DNA of 64,000 nt, taken from NCBI RefSeq assembly GCF_013623775.1, contig NZ_JABFAM010000001.1, positions 62,001 through 126,000 of the forward strand. Reading direction: 5' to 3'. Under the pieces are notes generated by a model that searched no databases, had not been told where the DNA came from, and saw nothing but the letters and a program-made list of their open reading frames with translations. This DNA is from Rufibacter sp. XAAS-G3-1 (GTDB lineage Bacteria > Bacteroidota > Bacteroidia > Cytophagales > Hymenobacteraceae). Shown here piece after piece: positions 1 through 7,693 of the stretch (its first letter is position 1; the number at the start of each line of letters is the position of its first letter). The position numbers were made by a program, and so were the translations under genes.

Positions 1-1
1 A

Positions 2-76
2 GTACAGATCAGTTCCGTACAGAAGTTCTGGGGTTTCCTGCTGGAGACGCTGAAGCAGATTCCGGTAAAGGCTTAA
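2..76 (+). CDS. C-terminal end of a truncated CDS
   Basis: Reading from base 2 there is an open frame of 24 codons to a TAA at 74-76, ending in ...FWGFLLETLKQIPVKA. It looks like an amphipathic C-terminal helix. The gene begins outside the window, so no function can be given, and the frame choice rests only on being open to the edge and on codon use. Confidence 0.35.
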   Translation, partial: VQISSVQKFWGFLLETLKQIPVKA

Positions 77-335
77 GCGGGAACGCACCAGTAACCACCC
101 CGCCCTTTGGGCACCCGTCCTAAATTAGGAGGGGAGTTTTTGCCTGCCGCTTTACGGCGGCCCCAATGACCTCGTAGCGTCTGGTAGACCGGCGGGCGTC
201 TGTGCCTGTAGTCTTGAAATGCGTGGCCCTGCTGGTGTGAACATCCCCTTCGCCCCCTTCAAAGGGAAAGTCTCTGCTTGGCAGACGCTATTGGGAGATT
301 AAATGGAGAGCAGGTAACAGGGTTTGTATGGCGCA

Positions 336-383
336 GATGTACTTCCGTGACTTACACAAAAGAACAAGTCACGGAAGTACATC
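336..383. repeat. Palindrome of the ACTTCCGTGACTT family
   Basis: Perfect 18-bp arms, GATGTACTTCCGTGACTT and its complement, surround a 12-base loop. A sister copy with ATTTACTTCCGTGACTT arms lies at 44006-44060. It is a dispersed extragenic palindrome; a role as terminator or protein-binding site is possible but not shown. Confidence 0.8.
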
Positions 384-516
384 CGGGCCATAGGGCAGCA
401 GTACGCCAAAAGCAGTACGCCTTGGGCAGGCTTCTCTCCTTGGCTAAGGCTCATCTTGTATGGAAAAATGAACGGTTATTTATTTCTATTTCCAAAAGAT
501 TTCAGAGAGTCAAACC

Positions 517-645
517 GCTCTTTCGGAGTTCCACTCCGGAAGCTTGCTGCCGGGGAGTTCCACTCCCCTTCTTTTGCCCGTGGCTCCCGGCGGAGGGGAA
601 CTCCACAGCAGGCAGGTTCGGGGGGTAGAACTCCCGAACAGGAAG
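517..645. repeat. Compound GGAGTTCCACTCC repeat, copy 1
   Basis: A chain of small palindromes: GGAGTTCCACTCC, GGGGAGTTCCACTCCCC, the linker CTTCTTTTGCCCGTGGCTCC, then GGGAACTCC and a CCCGAACAG tail. The same order recurs at 7186-7313 and 35430-35541 and reversed at 44151-44290, so it is a dispersed unit of about 100-130 bp. It opens into artefactual reading frames containing SSTPE and similar peptides. Confidence 0.8.
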
Positions 646-903
646 GAAAGAGATTTTCCCTATAAGTTTAGGTGGGAAGAGGGGCAGGGGTGGTTCGCTA
701 GCTCAAGCCGTAATAGCTCTTCCTAAACGCACCAGTTCCAGCCTTTTGCTTGAGGGCGGAAGGCGGGGCCCCGCGGCCGTGAGCGCACGGAGAGAAAAAA
801 TGAAACAGCACAGCGCATAACTAACGCAAAAGACCGCTCCTCCAAAGCATCAGCAAAAGCCATTCCCACCAACCACCAATCAAAAAGCATCTACTTAAGT
901 CCT

Positions 904-1980
904 ATGTCACCAACCGGAAACCCTGAGTTCAACCATCTCCCCCAATTCACCCCGCAGGCCAAAGTCTCTCTGTCACAGCTACAGCAACAGTTCAATGCCA
1001 GCATCCAGACCATTGACCAACTCAAGTCGCAACTGGCGGAGCGGGCGCGTATCATAGAAGTGGCGCGGGCGCGGGTGCAGAAGGAAATTCAGCCCTTGGT
1101 GCGGGAAATGGTGAAACGGCGGGTGGCCTTGGTGCAACTCTTAGACCAAGCTTACCTACAGGAGAACGTTCAGAAACTGGAGAAGGAAAAACTGGCCTCT
1201 TTTATAAAAGAACAGGCGACATCCCTTGTACATCACTATGGCGCGGAGGAACTGACCGAACTTTGGCAACGGTACACACCCCCTGCGCCAATAGCAGAAA
1301 ATACGGCAACTGCTACCAAGGCCGAAACCCGAAACCTGCTCAAAAACGTGCTGGGGCTAGACGTAAACCTGGAAGACCTTTCTAATCTGGAGGCGTTTCA
1401 GGCCAGGCTGGAACAGCAGATGCAGGCAGAACAAGAGAGACGGGAAGCCCAACGGGCGCATCGGCAGAAATCAAAGGCGCAGCAGGCCAAAGAAGCCAAA
1501 CTGAAGGCCCAACTCCAGAACATCAGCAAGGCCAGCCGCCGTTTGTATACCACCCTGGCCAAACTCCTGCACCCCGACAGGGAAAGGGACGCCACTGCCC
1601 GTATCTGGAAGGAAGAGGCCATGAAGAAGGTGACCATCGCCTACCACCAGGACGATTTCTTTGAATTACTGCGCCTCCAGATGGAGTTCATGCACGAACA
1701 GGAGCAGTTGTTGCAGCAAGTGCCCGAAGACCAACTAACCTATTACGTGCACCTGTTGCAGGAACAGATCCAGGAAATGGAAGACGAGCACAGCAGCTAC
1801 TACATGGGCCCAGATGCGCAGCTTTACAGTGAATTCGGCGGCACGTCTAAGCAGATGGAAACCAAGTTCAGGAGCGCCAAAAAAGGACTCCGCGAGGAAA
1901 TACAGCACCTGGACTACGCCTTAACTGATTTCAAAGACCCCGCTGCCCTGCGGGAATTCCTAAAAAACTTAAAAAGTTAG
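904..1980 (+). CDS. J-domain-like coiled-coil protein
   Basis: A 358-residue soluble protein, mostly helical. Residues 20-110 and 160-210 are rich in Gln, Glu, Lys and Ala and look like coiled coils. The segment around 213-258 reads RRLYTTLAKLLHPDRERD...AYHQDDFFELL and carries an H223-P224-D225 motif after a basic helix, which matches helix II, loop and helix III of a J domain, the part of DnaJ-type co-chaperones that stimulates Hsp70 ATPase. The rest does not look like DnaJ: there is no Gly/Phe region or zinc centre. It is probably a specialised Hsp70 partner or only a J-domain derivative. It stands alone, with no Hsp70 gene in the window. The ATG at 904 is the first good start in a frame that stays open with normal codon use. 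Confidence 0.7.
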   Translation: MSPTGNPEFNHLPQFTPQAKVSLSQLQQQFNASIQTIDQLKSQLAERARIIEVARARVQKEIQPLVREMVKRRVALVQLLDQAYLQENVQKLEKEKLASFIKEQATSLVHHYGAEELTELWQRYTPPAPIAENTATATKAETRNLLKNVLGLDVNLEDLSNLEAFQARLEQQMQAEQERREAQRAHRQKSKAQQAKEAKLKAQLQNISKASRRLYTTLAKLLHPDRERDATARIWKEEAMKKVTIAYHQDDFFELLRLQMEFMHEQEQLLQQVPEDQLTYYVHLLQEQIQEMEDEHSSYYMGPDAQLYSEFGGTSKQMETKFRSAKKGLREEIQHLDYALTDFKDPAALREFLKNLKS

Positions 1981-2143
1981 TGCCCCTGAAAAAAATGCAA
2001 AAAACAACTTCCTGTTTAACAAGCTCTTTTGATTTTTCACCCTAGAAAGCGGCTGTCTTCCCCCGCAGGATTCTGGTTTTAAAATAACCTGAAACGCGCG
2101 GCTACGTATATACTTACATTCCTATATCTAACCATAGACATAT

Positions 2144-2341
2144 ATGAGCACGCACGAAGCAGAATATAGATCAAGAGGTACCTGGAACGAGCTAAAAGGC
2201 AAAATGAAGATGGCCTACGCAGACCTCACAGACGACGATCTAACGTATGACGAAGGTCAGGAAGACAAGTGGATTGGAAAGCTCCAGCAGAAACTGGGGA
2301 AGACTGAACATGAACTCAAAACCTGGTTGAACTCCCTGTAA
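2144..2341 (+). CDS. CsbD-like small stress protein
   Basis: A 65-residue, highly charged protein. The order RGTWNELKGKMKMAYADLTDDDL then a GKLQQKLGKTEHEL helix is the pattern of the CsbD family (small two-helix proteins, known in Bacillus as part of the general stress response and in E. coli as YjbJ). The biochemical role of the family is unknown. It is monocistronic, with an AT-rich upstream region and its own T-tailed hairpin terminator 20 bases after the stop. Identification by pattern is strong; a stress role is inferred from the family. Confidence 0.85.
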   Translation: MSTHEAEYRSRGTWNELKGKMKMAYADLTDDDLTYDEGQEDKWIGKLQQKLGKTEHELKTWLNSL

Positions 2342-2360
2342 GACTTTTCTTTTTAAGTTG

Positions 2361-2405
2361 AATCCCCAACTCGGCCTGTTCGGTAGAGGGGGGATTTCTT
2401 TTTTT
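2361..2405 (+). terminator. Rho-independent terminator of the CsbD-like gene
   Basis: AATCCCC pairs with GGGGATT across a GC-rich loop and is followed by TTCTTTTTTT, 20 bases after the stop codon. Confidence 0.75.
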
Positions 2406-2646
2406 AGGCCCTTCCCTTCTATCTTTCTATACTGTCAGGATTCCCCAAGCAGATCGTGTTTGCGTATGCCCACGTGAACTTGGGCATTGCAAGAGGAATA
2501 GAGGAGCCACAAATGCCGCACAGAAGCATCTAACTAGATTAACTAACTCAAAGTTGCTATTTACTCACGATATTGAACACTACCACCCCTACCCCTCAGA
2601 GGCTAATCTTGTAGGGAACTTGAAAGAGCGGGGATGGTGTTTTGCG

Positions 2647-2684
2647 CGTTTTGGGCCTGTTTTGCGGAAAACGGGCCCAAAACG
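2647..2684. repeat. TGTTTT/AAAACA-core palindrome
   Basis: CGTTTTGGGCCTGTTTT pairs with GAAAACGGGCCCAAAACG. It belongs to the terminator-like palindrome family seen after most genes here, but this copy stands about 300 bases past the CsbD-like gene, in a block that also holds, at 2688-2740, a GCTTCCCTGG...AGAAAAGCGGG repeat found again near 13458 and 33868. Confidence 0.7.
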
Positions 2685-2793
2685 CTGAACCCCGCTTCCC
2701 TGGCCTGTCCCCCGACAGAACGGGAGAAAAGCGGGTCAAGCTGTCCTTTCCCTCCTTTGTACCAGCCCCGTTTTGGGGCTCCCCATCAGGCAC

Positions 2794-2940
2794 GCATTTC
2801 GTCCCCCTTTGAAGGGGGTAGGGGGATGACAAAGGCGGTTGAAGAACTATCTGCAGATACATGGAAGTATAAAGATGATTCTCGGGAATGCCTGATCAGC
2901 ACGAGAAATCATCCTAGGCCTTCAAAGGGGGACGAAATGC
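2794..2940. repeat. MITE-like element with GCATTTCGTCCCCC termini, copy 1
   Basis: About 147 bp. The left end GCATTTCGTCCCCCTTTGAA and the right end TTCAAAGGGGGACGAAATGC are exact inverted repeats, and the inside has no coding capacity. A second, 153-bp copy is at 6801-6953 with nearly the same ends but a different centre. No flanking target duplication was checked. Confidence 0.8.
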
Positions 2941-3040
2941 AATAAAAGACCGCGGGTAGTTCAGGAGAATCAGGACGAGGAAACGGCACTTCTTCGGCTA
3001 AGTGAACCGCTCAATCCCCAGTCACGTTCATGATGGCATA

Positions 3041-3075
3041 AAAAGAAAAGCCTGCCCTTTTGAGAAGCAGGTCTG
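3041..3075 (-). terminator. Terminator of the small exported protein gene
   Basis: On the minus strand ACCTGC pairs with GCAGGCT and is followed by TTTTCTTTTT, about 25-55 bases after the stop codon at 3098. Confidence 0.6.
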
Positions 3076-3097
3076 CTGAATTGAGCCGTAAGGCTAG

Positions 3098-3412
3098 TTA
3101 TTTCGCCTGTGCTATTTGCGGCAGCGGGTGCGCTTTAACAAAGGCCTGATACGTTTTCTGCTGCTCCGCATTCAATAGCTGAAGCAGGGCTGCTGTAAAC
3201 TTCTCATCAACGGCAGTTACCTCTGTTTTGCCGCTTCTTAATTCTTCCATTCTAACAGTAATCAGGTTTTTGATTCTGAGGTATTGCGCTTCGTTCAGTT
3301 GTAACGCATTGACAATTCCGCGGGCGGTTTCCGTAGGAGTTGGCGTTGTATCTGCTACTGAAATACTAACAAAAGAGAAGGAAAGTGCAAGAGCTAAAAT
3401 GTATTTTTTCAT
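3098..3412 (-). CDS. Small exported helical protein, function unknown
   Basis: A 104-residue protein with a clear signal peptide (MKKYILALALSFSFVSISVA, cleavage likely near residue 20). The mature part has a helix with LQLNEAQYLRIKNL and a second with LLQLLNAEQQKTYQAF. The spacing of NEAQ...NAEQ is reminiscent of small periplasmic helical-hairpin proteins of the Spy/CpxP kind, whose repeats carry LTxxQ motifs, but the match is too weak to name it so. It is probably periplasmic. It has its own terminator and no operon partner. Confidence 0.75.
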   Translation of the reverse strand: MKKYILALALSFSFVSISVADTTPTPTETARGIVNALQLNEAQYLRIKNLITVRMEELRSGKTEVTAVDEKFTAALLQLLNAEQQKTYQAFVKAHPLPQIAQAK

Positions 3413-3883
3413 ATTCTAAGGTTATCTATCCTTTTTCAGCGATTAGGCAAATATGATCTTTTAAACATTTTCCCTCTTGGTTATTAGCCCGAGCAGAACC
3501 TTTGCCCGCCGAACCTCTGGTATTCCTCGGTGAATTGTTTTCCTCCGTACTTAGAAAGAGGTTGAAGCCGGCTTTTCAGGGGTTAAAACGCACTTACCGT
3601 TTTTGCCTGATTTCTGTTTTTATTGCCCAATCTGTAAACTAGAGCCCAACTATGAAAGCCCGCGCAAGGCCGCTTGAGGGTTCACTCCGGTGATATCGCT
3701 GCTGGATACCCTTGGGTTAGGGTTTATGATTGGGGTAGTTTGATGGAACGGTGCCGTTTTTGCGCCGCTCTGCTAGGGTCGTACTGGCCGTTTGTTCCCC
3801 AGATTGGCATTATTTCCGGCTTGCCCAGGGTAACCCAAACCCAGTACTGCCGCCAGAGCAAGGCCCCGCCTTCATGCTTGGCC
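3413..3883. other. Intergenic region without recognised features
   Basis: No gene, clear promoter core or dispersed repeat was recognised. Open frames on both strands here are short, or are shadows of the arsC-like gene. Confidence 0.5.
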
Positions 3884-4225
3884 TTACAGAATAGAGAAGA
3901 CGTTTTCGGGTGGGCGGCCCATCACTGCTTTGTCTCCATTGACCACTATAGGCCGTTCTATGAGCACCGGGTTCTGGACGAGCACCTGTATCCATTCGTC
4001 TGGGGTGAGGTGTTGGCCGGCGTACTGCTCTTTGTACAGCCGCTCCCCTTTTCTGATGATATCCTGGGGCCCTACCTGTAATTTGGCCAGTACGGCTTTC
4101 AGTTCTTCCGCAGACGGCGGATTGGTGAGGTAGGAGATCACCTGCACTTCTTGCCCGGCATTCTGCAGCAGATCTAAGGTTTGGCGGCTCTTGCCGCAGC
4201 GGTTGTTGTGGTAAATGGTTAGCAT
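3884..4225 (-). CDS. arsC: ArsC/Spx-family arsenate reductase-like protein
   Basis: A 113-residue thioredoxin-fold protein of the glutaredoxin-dependent ArsC family, which reduces arsenate to arsenite through a single active cysteine. The start MLTIYHNNRCGKSRQTLDLL gives the usual first strand and the active-site Cys10. GERLYKEQY and ERPIVVNGDKAVMGRPPENV are the typical middle and C-terminal motifs. I chose the ATG at 4223-4225 because eight extra upstream codons are outside the family pattern. No arsenite pump or ArsR regulator is nearby, so it may have another thiol-redox role, as many stand-alone copies are thought to. The family is sure, the substrate less so. Confidence 0.85.
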   Translation of the reverse strand: MLTIYHNNRCGKSRQTLDLLQNAGQEVQVISYLTNPPSAEELKAVLAKLQVGPQDIIRKGERLYKEQYAGQHLTPDEWIQVLVQNPVLIERPIVVNGDKAVMGRPPENVFSIL

Positions 4226-4508
4226 AGACAAAAAATAATGTGAACACAAAAGACGGAATACAGGCTTTTATTTCCAATGACCCGTGCCATGGTCTTTTCT
4301 TTCAAGCAATTTCTCCCGGCGCAACTTAAGGAATGGAGGCAGCACTGGAAGCCTCTATTTGGCTTCAACACCCTCCCTCCTGGCAGTGAATAGTCCAAAA
4401 CCCAGTGAAAAAGAAAAAGACGGAAGGTGCTTCTTGTTTGTTTCCGGGCAAAACAACGCCCTAGCCGCTATCTATTTAAAAGAATTCATACCTGTTGTCC
4501 AAGAGATC
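4226..4508. other. Intergenic region, no supported gene
   Basis: A 79-codon open frame at 4284-4523 runs into the MITE-like repeat and encodes a sequence of no recognisable character; I do not accept it as a gene. Nothing else was identified. Confidence 0.5.
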
Positions 4509-4674
4509 TTAGAGCATGTTTAAATTTCATCTTTGCGCTGCAAATGACCATAAAAAGAACCTGCGTTCACGGTTGCGTCGCACCGTAGCGCTGCTACGCT
4601 GCTCAAAAAACGCTTCCGCAGAACCTTTCTTTGGTTAGTTGAGCCTGCAAACCTGAAATTTGAACAAGCTCTTA
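4509..4674. repeat. MITE-like 165-bp element, copy A
   Basis: It begins TTAGAGCATGTTTAAATTTC and ends GAAATTTGAACAAGCTCTTA, imperfect terminal inverted repeats. The inside carries AAAGAACCTGCG, a GCACCGTAGCGCTGCTACG stretch and CGCTTCCGCAGAACCTTTCT. Left and right halves are partly complementary well beyond the ends, so RNA from it would fold into one long hairpin. Further copies are at 28142, 40063, 47232 and 52877. Confidence 0.85.
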
Positions 4675-4867
4675 GCTTTTTTCAAATTTGTATGGCAAAA
4701 CACCTATCTTTTTTCCTGAAATAAAGTATAAAACCATACTTACCCGTCTGGCTTAAATACATGATTATATAAGTAAACCATTTGCCAGACGCCCTATACT
4801 ATCCTATCATCTCTTTATAGTTCATCTTATGCTGCAATTCTAATTCTAATCATTAAAGTCCCCCACC

Positions 4868-5302
4868 ATGAAACATGAACCTAAACTTCTGCGGCATACC
4901 CCATGGTATGAGATCTCCTATTTCGCTGCTAGCCGAATACTACAATTAACCTGGGCCACGCCCCCCTCCCAGGAAGAATACAAAGCGGGCACTCAAGCGT
5001 TCCTGGAGACGGTTCAGCAGCACAAGCCTAAAAAACTGATCTCAGATAACAGCAAACGCGGGAATCCGCTGCCCCAGGATTTGCTCTGGTTAACGCATAA
5101 AGTAATACCCGTTCTTTGCCAGGAAAATGTGGAGCAATTGGCCATGGTAGTGCCCCATGACCCGCACCACGCCCGCAGTCTGGAGTGCTGCCTGATGACC
5201 TCTGGGGGATGTTATGACCTTCAGTTCTTTCATTCCACGGCAGACGCCTTTGATTGGCTCTTCCACTCGTCTTCCCGATCAGGGGGCAGAGCCGTCGCCT
5301 AA
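4868..5302 (+). CDS. Hypothetical protein, possibly STAS/SpoIIAA-like fold
   Basis: A 144-residue cytoplasmic protein with no membrane segment. Its layout (WYEISYFAASRILQLTW, a helix EEYKAGTQAFLETVQQHKPKKLISDN, later VEQLAMVVPHDPH and a final helix STADAFDWLF) has the strand-helix-strand rhythm of SpoIIAA-like proteins common in Cytophagales, where a short strand-helix core ends in a TxxxAxxWL helix. I do not see a catalytic motif. The assignment to that fold is tentative. It stands alone, 194 bases after the 165-bp repeat. Confidence 0.7.
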   Translation: MKHEPKLLRHTPWYEISYFAASRILQLTWATPPSQEEYKAGTQAFLETVQQHKPKKLISDNSKRGNPLPQDLLWLTHKVIPVLCQENVEQLAMVVPHDPHHARSLECCLMTSGGCYDLQFFHSTADAFDWLFHSSSRSGGRAVA

Positions 5303-5604
5303 CAAAATCATATTTCCCCACTGCCTTTCCCATGCAGCCTTTCCCCCGTTTGGCCCATGGGAAAGGTTGTTTTACGGGGAAATGGTCTTGCCAGTTCCAC
5401 GGTAGTTACGTGTTCTCGTCTGCCCCATTTCACTCGCTCGCCTCTGGCGAGCGAGTGAAATGGGGGTGCTTCCGGATTGGTAAATCAGAAAGGGCCGGCG
5501 CGTTTACCTTTAAAAGCTTGCCAAGTTGACGGTGGTTCTCCTGCGGCATGTTGGAATTCAGGCGTATCTTTGGCCTGGTTCAGTAGTATCTTAAAAACCC
5601 GCGT
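5303..5604. other. Gap with a perfect hairpin before the threonine aldolase gene
   Basis: Besides the hairpin at 5423-5465 I see a short CCTTTCCCATGC...CCCATGGGAAAGG inverted repeat at about 5322-5366, probably the terminator of the preceding gene. No gene is supported. Confidence 0.5.
5423..5465. repeat. Perfect hairpin, CGCTCGCC-TCT-GGCGAGCG core
   Basis: Two exact 20-base arms, CCCCATTTCACTCGCTCGCC and its complement, flank a three-base loop TCT. Relatives with a CTCGCC(T)CTGGCGAG core occur near 7075-7100, 34195-34215 and 34300-34330. Confidence 0.8.
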
Positions 5605-6645
5605 ATGCTTTACAGTTTCACCAACGACTACAGCGAAGGCTGCCACCCTAACATTCTGCAACGGTTAACGGACTCAAACCTGACGCAGCAGCCAGGCTAT
5701 GGGAACGATGAATTCTCCCAGGAATCTGTGGCCGCCATTAGGGCGTTGTGCGGGAAGCCAGATCTGGAGGTGCATTTGGTGGCCGGGGGCACGCTGGCGA
5801 ACCTGATTGTGCTGAGCGCCTTCCTGAAATCGTACGAGTCGGTGATTTGCGCCGAGACGGGGCATATCAATAACCACGAGGCGGGGGCCATTGAAGCGAC
5901 CGGGCACAAAATAGAAACCGTGGCTACCCCAGACGGGAAACTGCGCCCCGAGGATATAAGGCCGCTCATCAACAAGTTTCCGGAGTACCATACCGTAAAA
6001 CCCAGAATTGTCTACATCTCCAACTCCACCGAGATTGGGACTATTTACCATAGGCAGGAACTGGTAGAACTGTCCCACTTTTGCCGGCAGAACAACCTGT
6101 TGCTGTACCTGGATGGGGCCAGACTGGCCATGGCCTTATCTGCCCAAAGCAACGACCTTACCCTGGCAGATATCGCCTCGCTCACCGATATCTTTTACCT
6201 GGGTGCCACCAAGTGCGGCGGCTTGATTGGCGAAGCCATTGTGATGGGGAATGAGGCGCTCCGGAAAGACTTCAAATACTTCATCAAGCAACGGGGTGCC
6301 CTTATGGCCAAAGGCAGGCTGTTCGGGATTCAGTTTGCCGAGTTGCTGCGTGACAACCTAATGTTTGACCTCGGGGCCCATGCGAACGCGTCGGCGCAGC
6401 GCATTGCGCAGCGTTTGCAGGAGTTGGGGTTCACGTTCTTAACCCAATCTGAGACAAACCAGATTTTCCCTGTTCTCCCCGATGCCCTTATTCAGGAACT
6501 CTCTAAAACGTACGGGTTCTTTGTCTGGAAGAAAATGCAGGAAGGGTATTCCGCCATCAGGATTATCACTTCGTGGGCCACGCCAGCCGAGTATGTAGAC
6601 CAGTTCCTGCAAGATGCCACCGCCCTTGCTAAAAAGGCGAAGTAA
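5605..6645 (+). CDS. ltaE: Low-specificity L-threonine aldolase
   Basis: A 346-residue PLP enzyme of the aspartate aminotransferase fold, normal length for the family, which cleaves L-threonine or L-allo-threonine to glycine and acetaldehyde in the cytoplasm. Seen in the sequence: NDYSEGCHPNIL at the start (family NDDYSEG pattern), GYGNDEFS, a glycine-rich cofactor loop VAGGTLANL, an Asp in YLDGARLAMA that would contact the pyridine nitrogen, and the Schiff-base lysine K203 in LGATKCGG. A QRGALMAKGR motif follows as expected. It is a single gene with a strong hairpin terminator 22 bases after the stop. Confidence is high for the PLP aldolase family; exact stereospecificity cannot be read. Confidence 0.92.
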   Translation: MLYSFTNDYSEGCHPNILQRLTDSNLTQQPGYGNDEFSQESVAAIRALCGKPDLEVHLVAGGTLANLIVLSAFLKSYESVICAETGHINNHEAGAIEATGHKIETVATPDGKLRPEDIRPLINKFPEYHTVKPRIVYISNSTEIGTIYHRQELVELSHFCRQNNLLLYLDGARLAMALSAQSNDLTLADIASLTDIFYLGATKCGGLIGEAIVMGNEALRKDFKYFIKQRGALMAKGRLFGIQFAELLRDNLMFDLGAHANASAQRIAQRLQELGFTFLTQSETNQIFPVLPDALIQELSKTYGFFVWKKMQEGYSAIRIITSWATPAEYVDQFLQDATALAKKAK

Positions 6646-6667
6646 ACGGTTGCCAGAATTCATCTAC

Positions 6668-6711
6668 GCCCGTTTAGGGGCTGTTTTTCAGAAAACAGCC
6701 CCTAAACGGGC
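6668..6711 (+). terminator. Terminator palindrome after the threonine aldolase gene
   Basis: Perfect 20-base arms, GCCCGTTTAGGGGCTGTTTT and its complement, with loop TCAG, 22 bases past the stop. It is a textbook member of the TGTTTT/AAAACA-core family. Confidence 0.75.
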
Positions 6712-6800
6712 GTTCTGTCTGAGAGGAGTAATTACCTGCATTTTATTCACGTACAGTGATTCTCCCCTTAATGCTCCACCAATTCCAAAGGTTACACCAC

Positions 6801-6953
6801 GCATCTCGTCCCCCTTTGAAGGGGGTAGGGGGATGACAAGGGCAGAAGAAGAACCGGAAATAAACACCAAACGCGAGGAAGAGTGGTTCTCGGGAGCGCC
6901 ATCATGAGCACGTGTAATCATCCCCCTACCCCCTTCAAAGGGGGACGAAATGC
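6801..6953. repeat. MITE-like element with GCAT(T/C)TCGTCCCCC termini, copy 2
   Basis: Left end GCATCTCGTCCCCCTTTGAA and right end TTCAAAGGGGGACGAAATGC; the arms continue inward as GGGGGTAGGGGGATGA and its complement, giving about 36-bp terminal inverted repeats. The centre differs from the copy at 2794-2940. Confidence 0.85.
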
Positions 6954-6981
6954 CTACCTAACTCTTGCATCTTATCATTGC

Positions 6982-7014
6982 TTGCTGTTCGGGAGTAGAA
7001 CTCCCGAACAGCAA
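6982..7014. repeat. GCTGTTCGGGAGT palindrome
   Basis: TTGCTGTTCGGGAGT, loop AGA, then the exact complement. It is a freestanding version of the tail of the GGAGTTCCACTCC compound repeat. Confidence 0.75.
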
Positions 7015-7185
7015 CCCGTTCCTTTCGCCAGAACTATCCGAAAACAGCCAAGCGAACAATCCAACATCCCGTTCACGCCTCGCTCGCCAGAGGCGAGGGG
7101 GGCGTTTTTTACTTCTTTTCCCAAAAACAACCCCAAACTTCACATCACCAACCCGCCACCTAACCCCACCAAAGAAACTTACTCC

Positions 7186-7313
7186 AGCCCTTTCGGAGTT
7201 CCACTTCGGAAGCACCCTGCCGGGGAGTTCCACTCCCCTTCTTTTGCCCGTGGTTCCTGGCGGAGCGAAACTCCGCAGCAGACAGGTTCGGGGGTAGAAC
7301 TTTTGAACAGCAA
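7186..7313. repeat. Compound GGAGTTCCACTCC repeat, copy 2
   Basis: It has the same order of modules as 517-645 with few substitutions. It is followed at about 7325-7395 by a GGCGAGTCTGGAGACTCGC stretch that recurs inverted near 35240-35300. Confidence 0.8.
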
Positions 7314-7405
7314 GGTGTCACGCACTAGTGCCGGTGGTTCCCGGCGAGTCTGGAGACTCGCTTCATCCCAAGGCACGCAACGGGAGACTCGCGCCAGTAG
7401 ATTCT

Positions 7406-7438
7406 AAACCTGTGAGGTCTTGGAGACCTCACAGGTTT
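7406..7438. repeat. GTGAGGTCT palindrome, copy 1
   Basis: AAACCTGTGAGGTCT, loop TGG, then its exact complement (33 bp). Identical copies are at 35045-35077 and 35196-35228, and an inside-out version is at 23317-23349. Confidence 0.85.
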
Positions 7439-7693
7439 TTGCGATTCCAGCCTGCTTCCGCAATATCGCCAGCATCAAAGACCTCGTAGTGCGCGCAGCT
7501 CCTATGAGTGTCTGCGCCAATGCCGTTTACAGCCCGCTTTCCGCAAAACAGGCCCATAACGCAGCAAAAGTACTCTCACTCGGCCAAAGGCCAAGGTAAC
7601 CCACACGCGTTGGGGAGGCGGGCCGGGGCGTTTCTTAGGCGCAGCATCGGCAGAAATTTGCTATCTTCCCTCCTTAGATCTAGACAAGAGAAT

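Larger units (their letters stand above)
77..903. other. Intergenic stretch rich in dispersed repeats
   Basis: No convincing gene is seen. Apart from the repeats listed separately at 336-383 and 517-645, it holds a piece at about 240-275 with the CCCTTCAAAGG signature found again near 2.9 and 6.9 kb, and at about 755-790 a GGGGCCCCGCGGCCGTGAGC stretch that is the reverse of the core of the long repeats at 43.6 and 50.4 kb. The open frames here are produced by the repeats. Confidence 0.6.

Noticed and set aside
4284-4523. 79-codon open frame before the MITE-like copy A
   Set aside because: It runs into the repeat, has no recognisable character and no promoter or partner.
7508-7693. 62-codon N-terminal extension of the MmeI-like enzyme
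   Set aside because: The DNA is repeat-derived, the peptide (FPQNRPITQ...) is the same artefact seen in other repeat frames, and the ATG at 7694 gives the family's normal length.
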